Of a stretch of 64,000 nucleotides of DNA, positions 10,626 through 22,340 are shown piece after piece (within the stretch, counting starts at the first letter, position 1; each line of letters starts with the position of its first letter). The DNA is taken from NCBI GenBank assembly GCA_034008185.1, contig CM067081.1, positions 85,208,765 to 85,272,764 of the forward strand, in the 5' to 3' direction. This stretch comes from Gorsachius magnificus. Its lineage: Eukaryota; Chordata; Aves; Pelecaniformes; Ardeidae. The notes under the pieces were generated by a model that saw nothing but the letters and a program-made list of their open reading frames with translations, was not told where the DNA came from and ran no database searches. The position numbers and the translations under genes were made by a program.

Positions 10626-13600
10626 AGGAAGAGAAATGGGTCAACCTGGCAAAAAAATGGGTCTTTTTAACACAAACCAGTTCCTTCCTTTGGCTTGCTG
10701 TGAGGCCATTCATGCTGGCACCAGGGCAGTAGAGGTGGGAAACAAGGTGCGGGTGGTGGGCATATGGGAGAAGGACTGCCAGAAAAGGAGACTTTAAATA
10801 GATGCCTGGTTTTTAACTGGTTGGCATGGGGGGAGGTGAACCTCAGCCTCTCTGTGTTTGGCCCAGACTGCTTCCCTCTGCTGAATGGAGGATGCCACAG
10901 GAGGGACAGGTCTTGTCCCAGCATGGGGGCAGGCAGGTGACAGCCGGGCAGGGGCCCCAAGGAGGGGGTGGGAAAAGAAAACTCCCCAGATCCTGAAATA
11001 CCAACACAGACTGGGAATGCCTGGGACAAACTCACTGCAGGTGAGGGATCACATGGAAACCATCACCCTCCCCGCTAGCTTGCAAATCCAGACCCAGCAG
11101 CATCGGCGCCTCCGGCACAGCCCGATGGCTGGATGGGGCAGCGACCCAGCAGCTGAGGCTGGTGAAAGGGTGGGCATGAAAGAGGAATACCCTGGCTGCG
11201 AGCTTTTCATGTGAAACAAAAGCTGCTGGCCTGGGCTGTGAATGCAGGCAGGTTCCCATTTACTGTACAGGCAGCCTCCGCCTTGCTGAGCGCACAGGAC
11301 AACCTGGTCACCCGGAGGGACCCTAACTGCACCCTTGCAGTGCCCGAATGCTCTTCTCATTTTTGAAAGGTAGTGTCAAGGGTAAGTGAAGGAGGAGGCC
11401 TGTGAGGCAAGGGTCCTGTTTTAGCTCGTTTCCTCCAAAGAGAAGCTTTTAAACTTTCTAAGGTCATGAAATAGTGTTTCAGCTGCAAGCAAAAGGCAAA
11501 GTTGTGTCTGGGCACATGCTTGTATTTTCAAGTCATGTTGTTAGAGAAGGTCTAACCTGTTGGACACTGTGGGGACAGGAAGGCACATGCACACACGCAC
11601 ACACATGCATGCACATGCCTGTCTGCAGTGACGGCCATGGCACAGCTTCGGCAAACAAGTCAAGGAGCCCATGATGTCTCTCACATCTACACTCAATAGC
11701 CAAAGACCTTTTTCTGCAAATAACGTCATTAACTGTGATGAGCCCCAACCATGAAAAGAATTAAGGGTATTTGACTTTCTAAGGGCAGAGCCAAAGCCTC
11801 ACCCAGCCCTGCAGAGGGATTTATGGCAGGCCCGGGCTCCGAGCTGCTCGTTGTGGAGGAGCCCTTTCCCTCGGCATTTCTGCAGAGGCAGAGTACGGCA
11901 GCATGGTGTCACGTCAGTGTAGAGCTGTGACTCATCACTGCAGCGGCTCAGCCGGTCCGTGTGTGCCCTTAATCCATCCCAGCCTGTTTCTCACACAGAG
12001 TTGCTTTGAAAGTTTGAGAAAGTTTGCTTTACTCTTGATTTCTCATTTCTGCACAGTTCATTCCATCTGGGCCTGAAAGTCAAAGCACTGAAATGTTGCA
12101 ATAACAGCTGTGCTTGCAAGCTTTCCATCCCAGCTGATAATTATATGCAGAATATCTCAAGAAAAACTCGTATCCAGAGAAGACAAGCCCAGCTGTTAAA
12201 AAAAACCCAACCAAACAACGAAATAAACATCTGAATCTGTAGGTGCTTGTGCAAACCAAAGCCGCCTCTCCTCAGGTTGAAGATTTAGCTGAGGTCACGA
12301 AGGGCTTTGCCTATTGTTCAAACCTGCTGGTGCCTAACTCTTGCAAGAACTTGTCATTGTGTTAAGCAGCTATTGGCAGGGTCACAAAGTGTCTGCAGCC
12401 ACGGCTGTCGCTCCCAGCATCTATCAGATGAGAAGACTGCTTCTCTCCAGGCACTGACCGAGCTTGTTAGCTCGCCCGGCATCTGCTGCTTCCCAGCCTG
12501 TGAGCTGGTGCAGGGGCATGGAGCGGTATTTGCGGTCCCAGAGCTAGAGGGGAAGGTAATTTACTGAGGGCTGGCTGAGGGTAGGGCTTCACCCAGAGCC
12601 AGTTGGCCTTGGCCAAGATAGGATTGACTGCGCCTGCGAGTTATCGATAGGAAAAGACCCACTTGATTATAGATTATGCCTATCATCTGTCGCTCTGGCT
12701 TGCAGAGTATGGGGAGCTGAGCAAAATGTGAGCAGGTCAGAGCAGCTGACCTGAACAAATGTTTATTTTTCCTCTGTTTGGTTATGACTTTTGTTGGTTT
12801 TAATTTGGCTACGGACTGCGGCACAGTGAACAATAACTGCACACCCCCGGTTTGGGTTAGCACAGTGCAGTCCTCCTGGGGAGACCAGTGAGGGACAGTA
12901 AGTAGCAGTTGCCTTGCGTGGGTATATCTCATGCAGAAAGTACCCCTGGTTTCCATGGTCTGGCTGGGGACAGCTCCAAATGATCTCTAAAAGCTGGAAA
13001 TGGCCTGGGACCTCCTCTCTTGAAAGACCACCTAGTTTTTTCATGGAGTCACACGTCAGTGTTTCAGCTGAAGAGCACTGGCTTGGGTTTGGTGTGGGCA
13101 GCCTCGGGTCCAGGCCAGAGATCAGGCTGCCAGGGGCACCCAGCCCCCCTACGACAGTTCACCGGGCAGCACCCATTGGGCTGGAGGATGTCCAATGCCC
13201 CCCAGGGTGGGTCCAGGCAGCACTGCCAAGCAGAGGTGCTCCAGCTTCTCAGCTGTCAATGAAATGAAGCCAGCAAAGGATTTTCAGCAAGAGGTCTTTC
13301 TCTTCCTTCAGCCTAAAAAATCTTGATCTATTCATTTTTGGACCATATTTGTTCCTTCAGGCTTATGAGTAAGGGGTGGAAAGAGGATCATTTAAAGGGA
13401 GAAAAGGCACGTGCTCGCTCCTCGGGGCATGGAGGGCATTTTGAAGGGGATGCTGCACATCAGCACTTTGGTGGAAGCTGCTGTGTTGTACACGCACTTG
13501 AACTCTTGGGGAAGCACAGTTCATAAATCAAGGCAAAGCTTCCCTGAAATCAAAAAGTTGTAGCAAACAGGGGATGTGATGGGTAAATGCTCGTGTAGTT

Positions 13601-15563
13601 CATGGCTACCTCGTTCTTCACAGAATTGGCCATTTACCTCAACATTAAAATGCTCAGCAGGAATTAAAAGGAGATGAATCTAGCCTTTGTAGTTGTGAAA
13701 TGAATTTTGAAAAATGTGGATCAAGTGCAAACTGCCACTGGTTTTCTTCCCAAGTCTACAGAAGTCTTGAAACCACAGTTTTGAGAGAGGCAATTAACTC
13801 CTTAACCTAAAGATGTGCATTGACATACAGCGTTGTTAACAGTTCCCTCGCTAATCACTTCTGTGGTCTTAATCAGCTGACATACACATTCCTCAGCTCC
13901 AGACAGCTTCTCAGACAGCCAAAAGTAACGACCCTCCTCCAACGCAACCCCTGCAACACTTCCTTAATTCTTTCCATGTTGCACATGTTTTCTTAATATA
14001 CAAAGCTGTGGTGTACTGAATTTGTGGGGGCAGCATAAAATTAATGTAAAAACAAATAACACTGAATCTACCATGCTTATTTTATTACTCTGGTTTGTAT
14101 TTTATTTATTAAAAACCCTTTTTCTTTTTTTTCTTGTCTTTTTTTTTTCTTTTTTTGCTTCGGTGAGCGAGCTGACAAATTCCCAAGCTCTTATACTGGA
14201 GCTCTGCAGAACTTGGAGGATTTGTTGGAAAATTTAGTTCGAGCTTACAACCCTCTTGAGACAGAGGGCCAAATTCCCCTTTCAATTATAAACTCTAGAT
14301 GACAGGAGACTTCAGCAAGAACCTCAGTCAGACTGTTATCACCTCCAGTAACTTCCCCTTCCCAGTGAGGCTCCAGGAGGTCAGGTGTCTCCAGGCCTAA
14401 AATAGTCCTCCCTGCCGATGCTTAGCTTCTGGCTGCCCCAACTCCCCTAAGGAGAGGAGGTCCATGGATTGCCACTGCCATCCTGAGCCTGAGTTGACTC
14501 TCCAGGAAGGAGGTCGCTGAGATGATGCTTTTGCTGCTGCTGGTAAAACGTTGCCATCAATCAGCCTCGCAGGGCTTGGGCACTGAGACTGGAGGATGAT
14601 TGGCATTTTTCAAAGTAAACATGGGGATTTAGTTGAGAAGTAGCTGCTGCCACACATGTTAGCCTGGCTTTCAGCACCAGTGGTGATGACTGGTGTATAA
14701 TGTCAGCTCAAGAGGAGCGACCATTAACCTTCTAGGGAAAAAAAAAAGCCCAATGGACATGAATGAGAAATGCACTGCACACTGCTTAATCCTCCTTGAT
14801 TTAGGGCTGACTGGAGGACCAGGAAAGCCACATTTTGTTTCCAAATTTAAATGAAAGGTAACTGATGCTGTTTCTTAAAAAAAAATGCAAATGGACTATT
14901 TTAAAACATTAGAAAAATCCTCAGTAGATGAAACTACAGATAATTTCAAAATAACATTTTTTAAAAGATAGATAAATTTGGTCTAGCTTTCCCAGAAGTG
15001 GCCCGTGACTAGCTCTTTCAATTTTGCCTGCTGAATATGGGGCACCTTAAAGGAACTTGAATTTGGGAGGCTTTGAAAATGAAAGGCTTTTGGTTTGTCA
15101 CATGGACAGATATGGAGGATGAAGTTGGGATTTGGTGATCTTCATCGGGCTCATGGCTAGTCCACAGGCCCCCATTGCTCTTGGTTCATATGACCCCAAA
15201 GGTCATTAAGGATTTCAAAAAGCTGTCTTTTCCCCAGTCATGCTGATTGAAAGGATGCTCAAGTTCATCCCTCATTTTTGATGCCCTTTTCTGACATTAT
15301 TTTCTATTTCCCTGAGCTTGCATATGAAAACGGGCCACTGCCACTTCCCATTTCCCTCAGATCCCAATGAACTCTCTGTAGTTACCTGTGTGAGTTGTAC
15401 ACACACAGGGCAGGGTTTGCTGGCTCAAGGCGCTCCATAATTTTCCTTATTAGAGTTACAAATCCATAGGGAGATTTTACTTCTTGGATTAGAACCTGTT
15501 TTAACTGAAAACTTAGAAAGCCTCAAAGCCTATGAGTAGTACATGCCCCCCAAAAAACAAAAT
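10626..15563. other. unique sequence, short simple repeats only
   Basis: A degenerate CA/ATGCAC tract lies at 11583-11618, and T-rich runs occur at about 14119-14156. No exon, RNA gene or transposon family was recognised in this nearly 5-kb stretch. The frames at 12561-12956, 12914-13267 and 11049-11360 overlap other frames and show no domain. Confidence 0.45.
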
Positions 15564-15668
15564 GAGGAGAGGAGAGGAGAGGAGAGGAGGAAGGGAGAGG
15601 AGAGGAGAGGAGGAGAGGGAGAGGAGAGGAGAGGAGAGGGAGAGGAGAGGAGAGGAGGAGAGGAGAGG
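15564..15668 (+). repeat. (GGAGA)n microsatellite, about 105 bp
   Basis: A nearly pure purine tract of GGAGA/GAGGA units, with occasional units gaining or losing a base (for example AGGAAGGGAGAGG near 15588). The complementary strand is pure pyrimidine (TCTCC). Repeat-unit slippage keeps frames open in both directions: the open frames at 15532-15720 and 15530-15826 consist largely of this repeat and are not genes. Long homopurine mirror-like tracts can adopt triplex (H-DNA) structures. Confidence 0.97.
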
Positions 15669-17231
15669 CAATAACGTGTGGTTGATGGTGTCTTTTCAGT
15701 TACATCAGAACCAAGACTGAGAGGGAAAAGGTTTGCAGTAATCAAAGACAGCACTGGATCTGAATCCACAGACTGAGATTTTGGCAGCATTTGAAATGTC
15801 AGCCTGCATCCTGTTCCCCGTTTCATCTACCTCCCTTACGTCTGTTTTGCACAGACAGAAACAAAGTTCACGTCTGCGTTCCCCAGCCTCCTGCGACCGC
15901 CCCACAGATCTGCACTTCAGGCGGTGCCCCACAATGGCCAAATGAGCACAAGTGTGTGCACACATGTGTGAACTTGAAGGCAGCTCCTGACCTCCAGTGC
16001 TTCCAAACCAGGGCTGCCCACACTGCCTATCACCCTGCAACAGAGCACTCTCAGGAGCAGCATGGTGCCCTCCCAGCTGTGAGGGTGCCACATGTGCCAC
16101 CAGCTTGGGGACCTCTGGCATTTTCGGCTGACAGCAGTTGTCCTCTGCAGCTCTCTACACTGCTATCTTTTTCTTTGACAGACCCCTGATTAATACTGAA
16201 GCGTCCTGTTTGATGGCATCATTTCTCATGGTCTTCATTTTTCTTCCCATCGAAGACTAACCTTCTTCAGGTTAGTCACCTTCTGGAAACTGGGTATTTG
16301 GGGTGCTTGGGAGGCAAGGCTGAGCTGACCTCTTCTCTCTTCTTCAGTAGGTCTCTGCCTCTCCCACAGTGGGACTTCCTTCCCAAAGACAGAAATGATC
16401 TCTGAGATGGGATTATGGGATCAGGCAAGAAAAATAACTATGCCATCAGTCTCCACGCTCTTTAAAAACACACAGGCACTTCTACAAATCTCCATCATGT
16501 CAGAGGTTACCCAAGCTTTTGTGAAGCCAAGTTCATGCTCTGAAACCAAGAAACTCTGCTCTCTGGGGAACATTTCCATGTGTAACCCACTTCCCAGATG
16601 AGCCAGACCTTGCCAGAAGTATTGCTGTTTGCACCAAGCCCTGAGGCAGACCCCATGCCCTGCAGGTGGGAGCAGACAGCAGGAGGGATTTGAGCAGGGA
16701 GAGCAGGCTTCAAAGCTTTAGGTAGCAAAGGGGCTACCGGGGAAAGAACAAGGAAGCTCTAAGCATTGAACAGAGGAGAGGTGGGGACAAAGGGAGTCTG
16801 CAGTAAACTTTCTTGCAAGTCTGTGATCACCAGTGAGCAGCTCCATGTATGGAGGTTAAGCCCTGATATATGCACATGAAAATATTGAGGACACTCCTAG
16901 GAACACTGTTTTGTCATTCAACCTGTCAGGTTTGATTGGAAGGGTGTGCTGGCATTGCCGTGGTAAAGTACTGGATTTTACTGGTAAGGTGAAAACCACT
17001 CAGAGGTGTCTTTGCTGGTTCCTGTTCTCAGTCTGGGAGTACCTGTGTATGGCAGAAATATGTGGTAATGCCACAGACAGATGAATTTTTCTCAATATAT
17101 AATCTGCTCCTGGGACTTCTGTCACTGCAGGACCTGAATACGCAGCAGTCTGGAAGGTGAACCAAGCTAGATCCCCTCTGCTTCCTCAGGTGAGGAACTG
17201 GGGCTCCCAGAGGCTCACCCAGCCCTGCAGT
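15669..17231. other. unique sequence, nothing recognised
   Basis: No repeat family or exon was recognised between the GGAGA array and the solo LTR. The frames at 15705-16121 (minus) and 15791-16189 (plus) overlap each other on opposite strands without any nameable domain. Confidence 0.45.
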
Positions 17232-17236
17232 CAGGC
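17232..17236 (+). repeat. target-site duplication, left copy
   Basis: The sequence CAGGC immediately precedes the LTR 5' terminus TGTCCTGG. The same five bases immediately follow the LTR 3' terminus at 17801-17805. A 5-bp duplication is what several retroviral integrase groups produce, ERVL among them. Confidence 0.85.
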
Positions 17237-17800
17237 TGTCCTGGTTTCAGCTGGGATAGAGTTGATTTTCTTCCTAGTAGCTGGCATAGTGCTGTGGTTT
17301 GGATTTAGTATGAGAAGAATGTTCATAGCACGCTGACATTTTGGTTGTTGCTAAGCGGTGAATGGACTAGTCAAGGACTTCTTGGCTCTCAGCTCTGCCA
17401 GGTACACAAGAAGTTGGGAGGGGGCACAGATGGGGCAGCTGACCCCAGCTGGCCAAAGGGGTATTCCACACCATATGACATCATGCTCAGTATATAAGCT
17501 GTGGAAGAAGAAGGAAGGGGGGGATGTTCGGAGTGACGGCGTTTGTCACCCTTACGTGTGATGGAGCCCTGCTTTCCTGGAGATGGCTGAGCACCTGCCT
17601 GCCCATGGGAAGTAGGGAATGAATGCCTTGCTTTGCTTTGCTTGCGCATGTGGCTTTTGCTTCCCCTGTTAAACTGTCTTTATCTCAACCCACCAGTTTC
17701 CTCACTTTTACTCTTTGGATTCTCTCCCCGATCCCACCGTGGGGGGAATGAGAGAGCGGCTGCATGGGGCTGAGTTGCCAGCTGGGGTTAAACCACGACA
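17237..17800 (+). mobile_element. complete solo LTR, ERVL-type, 564 bp
   Basis: The element starts with TGTCCTGGTTTCAGCTGGG and ends with GGGGTTAAACCACGACA, giving the TG...CA termini of an LTR. Inside are the family blocks CTTCCTAGTAGCTGGCATAG, GATTTAGTATGAG, GGGAGGGGGCACAG, GGTATTCCACACCATATGAC, a TATA box (TATATAA, 17491-17497), GAAGAAGGAAGGGGGGG, GTGATGGAGCCCTGCTTTCC and TTAAACTGTCTTTATCTCAA. I recognise this as an LTR family common in birds. Assignment to class III (ERVL) comes from memory of that family and from the 5-bp duplication. No gag, pol or env lies on either side, so the provirus was lost by LTR-LTR recombination. The full length and retained TATA suggest a fairly young insertion. 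Confidence 0.93.
17491..17497 (+). promoter_or_regulatory. TATA box of the solo LTR
   Basis: TATATAA lies 255 bases into the LTR, after the conserved CATATGACATCATGCTCAG block that precedes the U3/R boundary in this family. Plus-strand transcription would start about 25-30 bases downstream and run out of the LTR toward 17.8 kb. Activity is not shown. Confidence 0.6.
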
Positions 17801-17805
17801 CAGGC
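17801..17805 (+). repeat. target-site duplication, right copy
   Basis: CAGGC, identical to 17232-17236, follows the terminal CA of the LTR. Two identical copies indicate a clean insertion with no later loss at the edges. Confidence 0.85.
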
Positions 17806-19787
17806 GTGGGTTGGGTCTCAGCAGGTGGTGAGCCCTGGCTACGTAACCCTCCCGGCACCATGGTCCCCTGGTAAGGAGTGGCCTTGGGTTCCCTCAATGG
17901 GGACAGGTGCCCAAGGCAGCCCACCGAGGGACACAGGAGGTTGCTGGGTCAGAGGATGGAGGTTCACTGGCCTCACCGTCCTGCTGCTCTGGCCAGTCTT
18001 CTCTGGGCAAAAAACTTGTGGTTTTGAAGGAAATGAGAGATATTTATCACCCCAAAATGATCTTGGCTACGTAATTTCTTGCTGGAAGAAGTAGTTTGGC
18101 AAGATCAACATAACCGACATAATTGGGTCCAATTTCTTTAAACACGCCGCCCTGTATAATGATGGAGGCCTTTTGCTTCCAGGTTGTTGAGTCACAAATG
18201 TGAAAGAAAGAAACCCAAAATAAACAAATTACTAAGGGGCTTTAACTGGCTACTTTGGGTCCATTTTTCAGCCAGTCTGTAGCTGTAAGAATATTCCGAA
18301 TTAAAATCCTGCCTGTATCCTGTATAAAATAGCATTTGGCACTCCAGTGGAGTTCAGCGTTCAAAGTTCAAGGAATAGCTTGGGTTTGGGCTTATCCATA
18401 GCTATATTGTCAGCAGTTGTTGATTTTTTCAAACACCCACAGCATCTGCAGTTGTGTAAAGCACGTGAGTGCGTGCTGGCCTTTAAATGAAAGTGGCAGC
18501 TATAGCAGCCAAGCGCTGTTCACAGCGCCAGCTCACATAAACCTCTCTTTCTTCCTCAAGGGCAGCCCCACTTCCTAAAAGTGCAAACCCACACAGTTTG
18601 CATGGGAGTGTGAAGCGCAAGCCGCTGCGCTGTCACTGAAATACGCTTCCCCCGACCCTCTGCGGCTTCTCAGCTCCTGTACCAGAGGAGGACAGCGGGT
18701 TTGAACTCTCTCGGCTGAAAAACTCAGTGCTGCTTGTTGAGCAAAACCTGACAGATTTGTGAATATCCACAGAGGTGCTCAGATATGACCCTAAGTGAGA
18801 TTTCCACGCTTTCATACATTCAGGGATGGGGGCAAAAAACCTCCAGCCCATCCCTCTACCATCACAGCTTTGTTTTTACTGCATTTCCTCCAGGAAACAT
18901 TGTGCAAGTTGTCCTAGTTTAGAGTCAAGGTGAAACTTTCCGGCCTGTATAAGGAAACAATGCTTTTTTCTCAGCAGAATGGTAGTCCCACTTTGCAGCA
19001 GCAACACAGATGACATCCACCGCTGGGAGCTCCCACGCCGCTGGTTCAACGAGTGGCACTGCCAAGGTTGACCTCTCCCAGTCCCGGTGCCAGCTGCAGC
19101 CCAAGGAGCCTCTTTGCTTCAAACCCAGAAGGCAGCTCTGAATCCCTCCAGCTATTCAAGGTAACAAAGCTTCAAATGCAATAAAGCTTTGTTCCCTGGT
19201 CTGGGAGCACTTCAGAAGGTGAAAAGGACAACAAGATGTTCCACCCCCCAGCCCTGGCTCATGCCCCCAATATGTCCCCACTCCCTCCATTAAGGCTGTA
19301 GCAGCGGGGTGTCTTGGTGGTCTTGACAAGGTTTTTATTCCATCTGGGAGCAGAAGCGGGTCCCATGAAGCCACCAAAGCACCCAGGTGGTGAGGATGCG
19401 GCAGCCTGTCTCCTGCACCCACCAGGCTTCACCCATCGGTCTTTAGTTTGCAGCTATTTTAAGGCAGACAGGGGTAAAACAGATGTGGGAAGAAACTAGA
19501 ATTTTTGCCCTGTTCCTTGCTGCCGTTCATTGCACAACTGCACAAATGTGGGTTTGAGTGGGTCTGGGCCCGAAAGGCCCCACTGGCCTCAGCTGCGTGC
19601 TTATCTGGGGGGCACATGTGGCAAAACCCAGCTGGTAGCTGCTCCAGGGCATCTGCACCGGCTTCTGCCAGGTGCCATGGGGACCCCCTGCAGTGGGCAC
19701 GGCTGTACACTGGCAATGCGTTCACGCTTTTACTGTAGCAGCATGTACCCTTTCTAAATGTTTGAAACCATAAAGACTACTATTTAT

Positions 19788-19788
<1 letters not shown>
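17806..19788. other. unique sequence, nothing firm
   Basis: No exon or RNA gene was recognised. A stretch near 18909-19130 begins TGTCCTAGTTT and has an LTR-like flavour, but I could not align it to either LTR in this window. Confidence 0.4.
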
Positions 19789-19841
<53 letters not shown>

Positions 19842-19842
19842 T
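19789..19842 (+). repeat. (TTA)n microsatellite, about 54 bp
   Basis: About 17 uninterrupted TTA units, pure and therefore probably polymorphic in length between individuals. It is not embedded in a recognised transposon. Confidence 0.97.
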
Positions 19843-21674
19843 GGCGGGCAGCAGGGGGTTGTGTGGCAGGGAGTGAAGGAGGGCTCCCCTCCTGAAGCAC
19901 CCTGTGGGTGGGTGGTCCGGTGCCCTGTGGAGACCTCTCCCACAGCAGGGTGCAGACGATAAGGGGAAGTAGAGCTTGCTTAAGTCAGAAAGCGTTTGCA
20001 AGGCTCAGACCGACATATTGAGGCAAAAAGGAAACTCTCCCGGACCACAGAAATAAGCCATCACTTTGAGCAAGTACGTAACTGAAAAGCAGGCAGATTG
20101 GAAAATTATCTAAAAATAGTGGAGCAAAGATTAGCAGCACAAGAATCATCTCAGAAGCATCAGGACTGTCCTGGGCTTATTCAGTTCACAAGTCCTTAAA
20201 GGATTGAAAAGATGCTGAAAATATATAACCAGCTCTACACATTTCTTGGGCTTGCCTGAACACCAGGAGAGCACCATGTTCCCTGCAGGGCACAGCGGCT
20301 ACCTGGGAAGTCTTAGCATTTTTAATGAGCGTCATGAAGAATTTTGTTATCATGGAAAGGAATATCATCATTTTCTCAATAAAATATCTCCTTAGTCAGT
20401 AACTGCTGCCTAGCACTGAGAGGCAATTCAGCCGTCTTTAGCTGTCAGTTCAGAAGACATATGGCAGGAACAAGATCAACCTCATATTGCCTTTCATATC
20501 AGGAAAGTTTCCCATTAATAACAGGCTTGTCTTTATAATGTGTGTCTTGGAATGAAATCATTTGAGCTATGTGGGGTTTTATGAGACACTCTAGAGGCAG
20601 AAGTCAGGAGAAACCTCTGACCAGCACCTCCCTTTACCTTCCCCTCCTCAGACCCAGCTTAGAAATTTCACAGCCGTCTAGTTCATTTCTGTTGCACTTG
20701 CATTTTCTCCTGCCTTTTCACGACCCTGTTTGGTTTTATTTTGAAAGCATCATTCATTAAATATTTATTACTTTATCAAACTAACTTGGCTCATGAACGC
20801 TTATTTTCTTTCCCTTATTTTTCCCTACTTTTTACAGCGTACCCATGAAAACTTGCATCCCGTGTGGGAGTATGATACTAGCCTAATACTAACACTGTTG
20901 CAGGGGCTTGATAGCAGAGCTGCCTTTGTTTTCTCCCAAGTATCGAGGCTTCCAAGTTGACACCTTTCTTGTGGTTGCTGTTTGAGTCCTCACCATGGTG
21001 GCCTGAAGCACCGAGCTCGCTGTGAGAGCCTTCACAAGCTTTCCCCCTGCAGCTGTAGAAGTGACTCAGCTGCCCAGGCACCATTGCCATCTGATCTCTC
21101 TCTGTGCAGTCAGGGCTTGGTTATGGATGAGCTGAATTAGCAGTTAGCTGCTGCTACAGGAAGGGAGAAACCCTTCTCCTCCACCCCTGGGTCCCCTCTA
21201 TGCCCTCCTCCAGATCCCAGTCCGCACCACACACTCCCCACCTCCCCGACTCTCCTTGCACCAGCTCTGGCACTTGCCTGAATGCAAGATAAGCCAATTC
21301 ATCCCACTAAAACAGCAGAGCCATGAGTTATTAATTCAACTCAAGGTGTCTCGTGAAACCATACCCTCCAGCTAAAAGCACAGCTGTGCATTGAGCTATA
21401 TCTGGGCACAGTTCACACCGTAACAAGAAGGAGTATGCAACCTTTCATTTCTTAAAATTGGAATTATAGATTCCAGAGGGCACGGAAAAACATGTCAGCA
21501 GTGGATCTGAAACCATCTGCATTTGAACAGCTGCTAAATTGTGTGATCTCTAAGAACCGACTTCTGCGTCATTTCTCAGGGGGGCTCTCATGAGCCTGCA
21601 TTTCAGTGGGCGAGCTTGGAGAGCTACACCAAAACGGCCTGCCCCTTGCCGGCAACCCAGCTGCTTCTCCTCTT
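19843..21674. other. unique sequence, nothing recognised
   Basis: No repeat family, exon or RNA gene was recognised. Open frames are short and lack domains. Confidence 0.5.
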
Positions 21675-21765
21675 GGTTTGTCCTGCAGCTTCGGGCAAGT
21701 CAGCCCCTTTAGGCCTCCCGTGTCCCCAGCCGTGAAGTTGGTATCTGCCGCACACCAGGATGCTC
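21675..21765 (+). mobile_element. MIR-like SINE core relic
   Basis: The plus strand shows CTGCAGCTTCGGGCAAGTCA, then CCTTTAGGCCTCCCGTGTCCCC and AGCCGTGAAGTTGGTATCTG. These correspond in order to the MIR core 'ctg(tg)tgaccttgggcaagtcac', 'ctctctgtgcctcagtttcccc' and 'atctgtaaaatgggtat'. The head and tail are not recognisable. Confidence 0.5.
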
Positions 21766-22237
21766 CACAGGCTATTCTCTACAGCCGACTGGGCACAATG
21801 CAGGTGGTGAATTTGTAAGAGGGAGATGTTGTAGTCCTTTCTCTTTTTTGGCCACCTCCTGCTGTCGCTTGTGCACGTCCTTAATTCCCAGGAGAAAAAA
21901 TGTCCTGATCTCTGGGAATGATTAGTAAGAGGGCACAGCAGATAAGCTGTCACAGTAAGCCGGAGCAGTGATTATAGGGCTAAGTATGTACCTGGGAAGT
22001 TATAGAACTACTTTTTAAATGTGCTTTAAAGATGAAGCATGCTTTTTCATGATGTATTCTCATTATTGTGACCAGCCTTTCCATCTACAAAGGAGCAATG
22101 ACACCTGCCAGGGCTCACTATCGCTTTCCCCATGTTGTTATCAAAGTAGGGGAAGACAGTTTAGAGAGCCTGTGCTGGCAGTCGGTGTTGGGCGTGCAGC
22201 TCTGGCAGCACCGCTGCATTCCCTCGCCGTGCGGGGC

Positions 22238-22340
22238 CAGCCTCTCCGCGCCTCCGTTTCAAAGGGGACAATAGTTACCTACAGCTTGTCTCCTCGGTGG
22301 CGTGAGACAGGACTCATTAGCGTCGGCAAAGTACACAGCC
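22238..22340 (+). mobile_element. MIR-like SINE 3' half
   Basis: CCTCTCCGCGCCTCCGTTTC, AAAGGGGACAATAGTTACCT, a degraded 'gggttgttgtgagga' region (GGTGGCGTGAGACAGGA) and CTCATTAGCGTCGGCAAAG follow the MIR core and 3' part in order and spacing. It lies about 500 bp downstream of the relic at 21675 on the same strand. They could be two insertions, or one element split by an insertion that I do not recognise. Confidence 0.5.

Noticed and set aside
10297..10732. 138- and 111-codon frames on opposite strands
   Set aside because: They sit on a GC-rich patch with few stops, mirror each other and show no domain.
15530..15826. Open frames on both strands across the purine array, one with a Ser/Leu/Pro-rich repeat protein
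   Set aside because: They consist of translated GGAGA/TCTCC units. The repeat lacks stop codons in these frames, and there is no other support for a gene.
18909..19130. TGTCCTAGTTT start suggesting another LTR
   Set aside because: The following sequence does not align to either LTR in the window, and no matching CA terminus or duplication was found.
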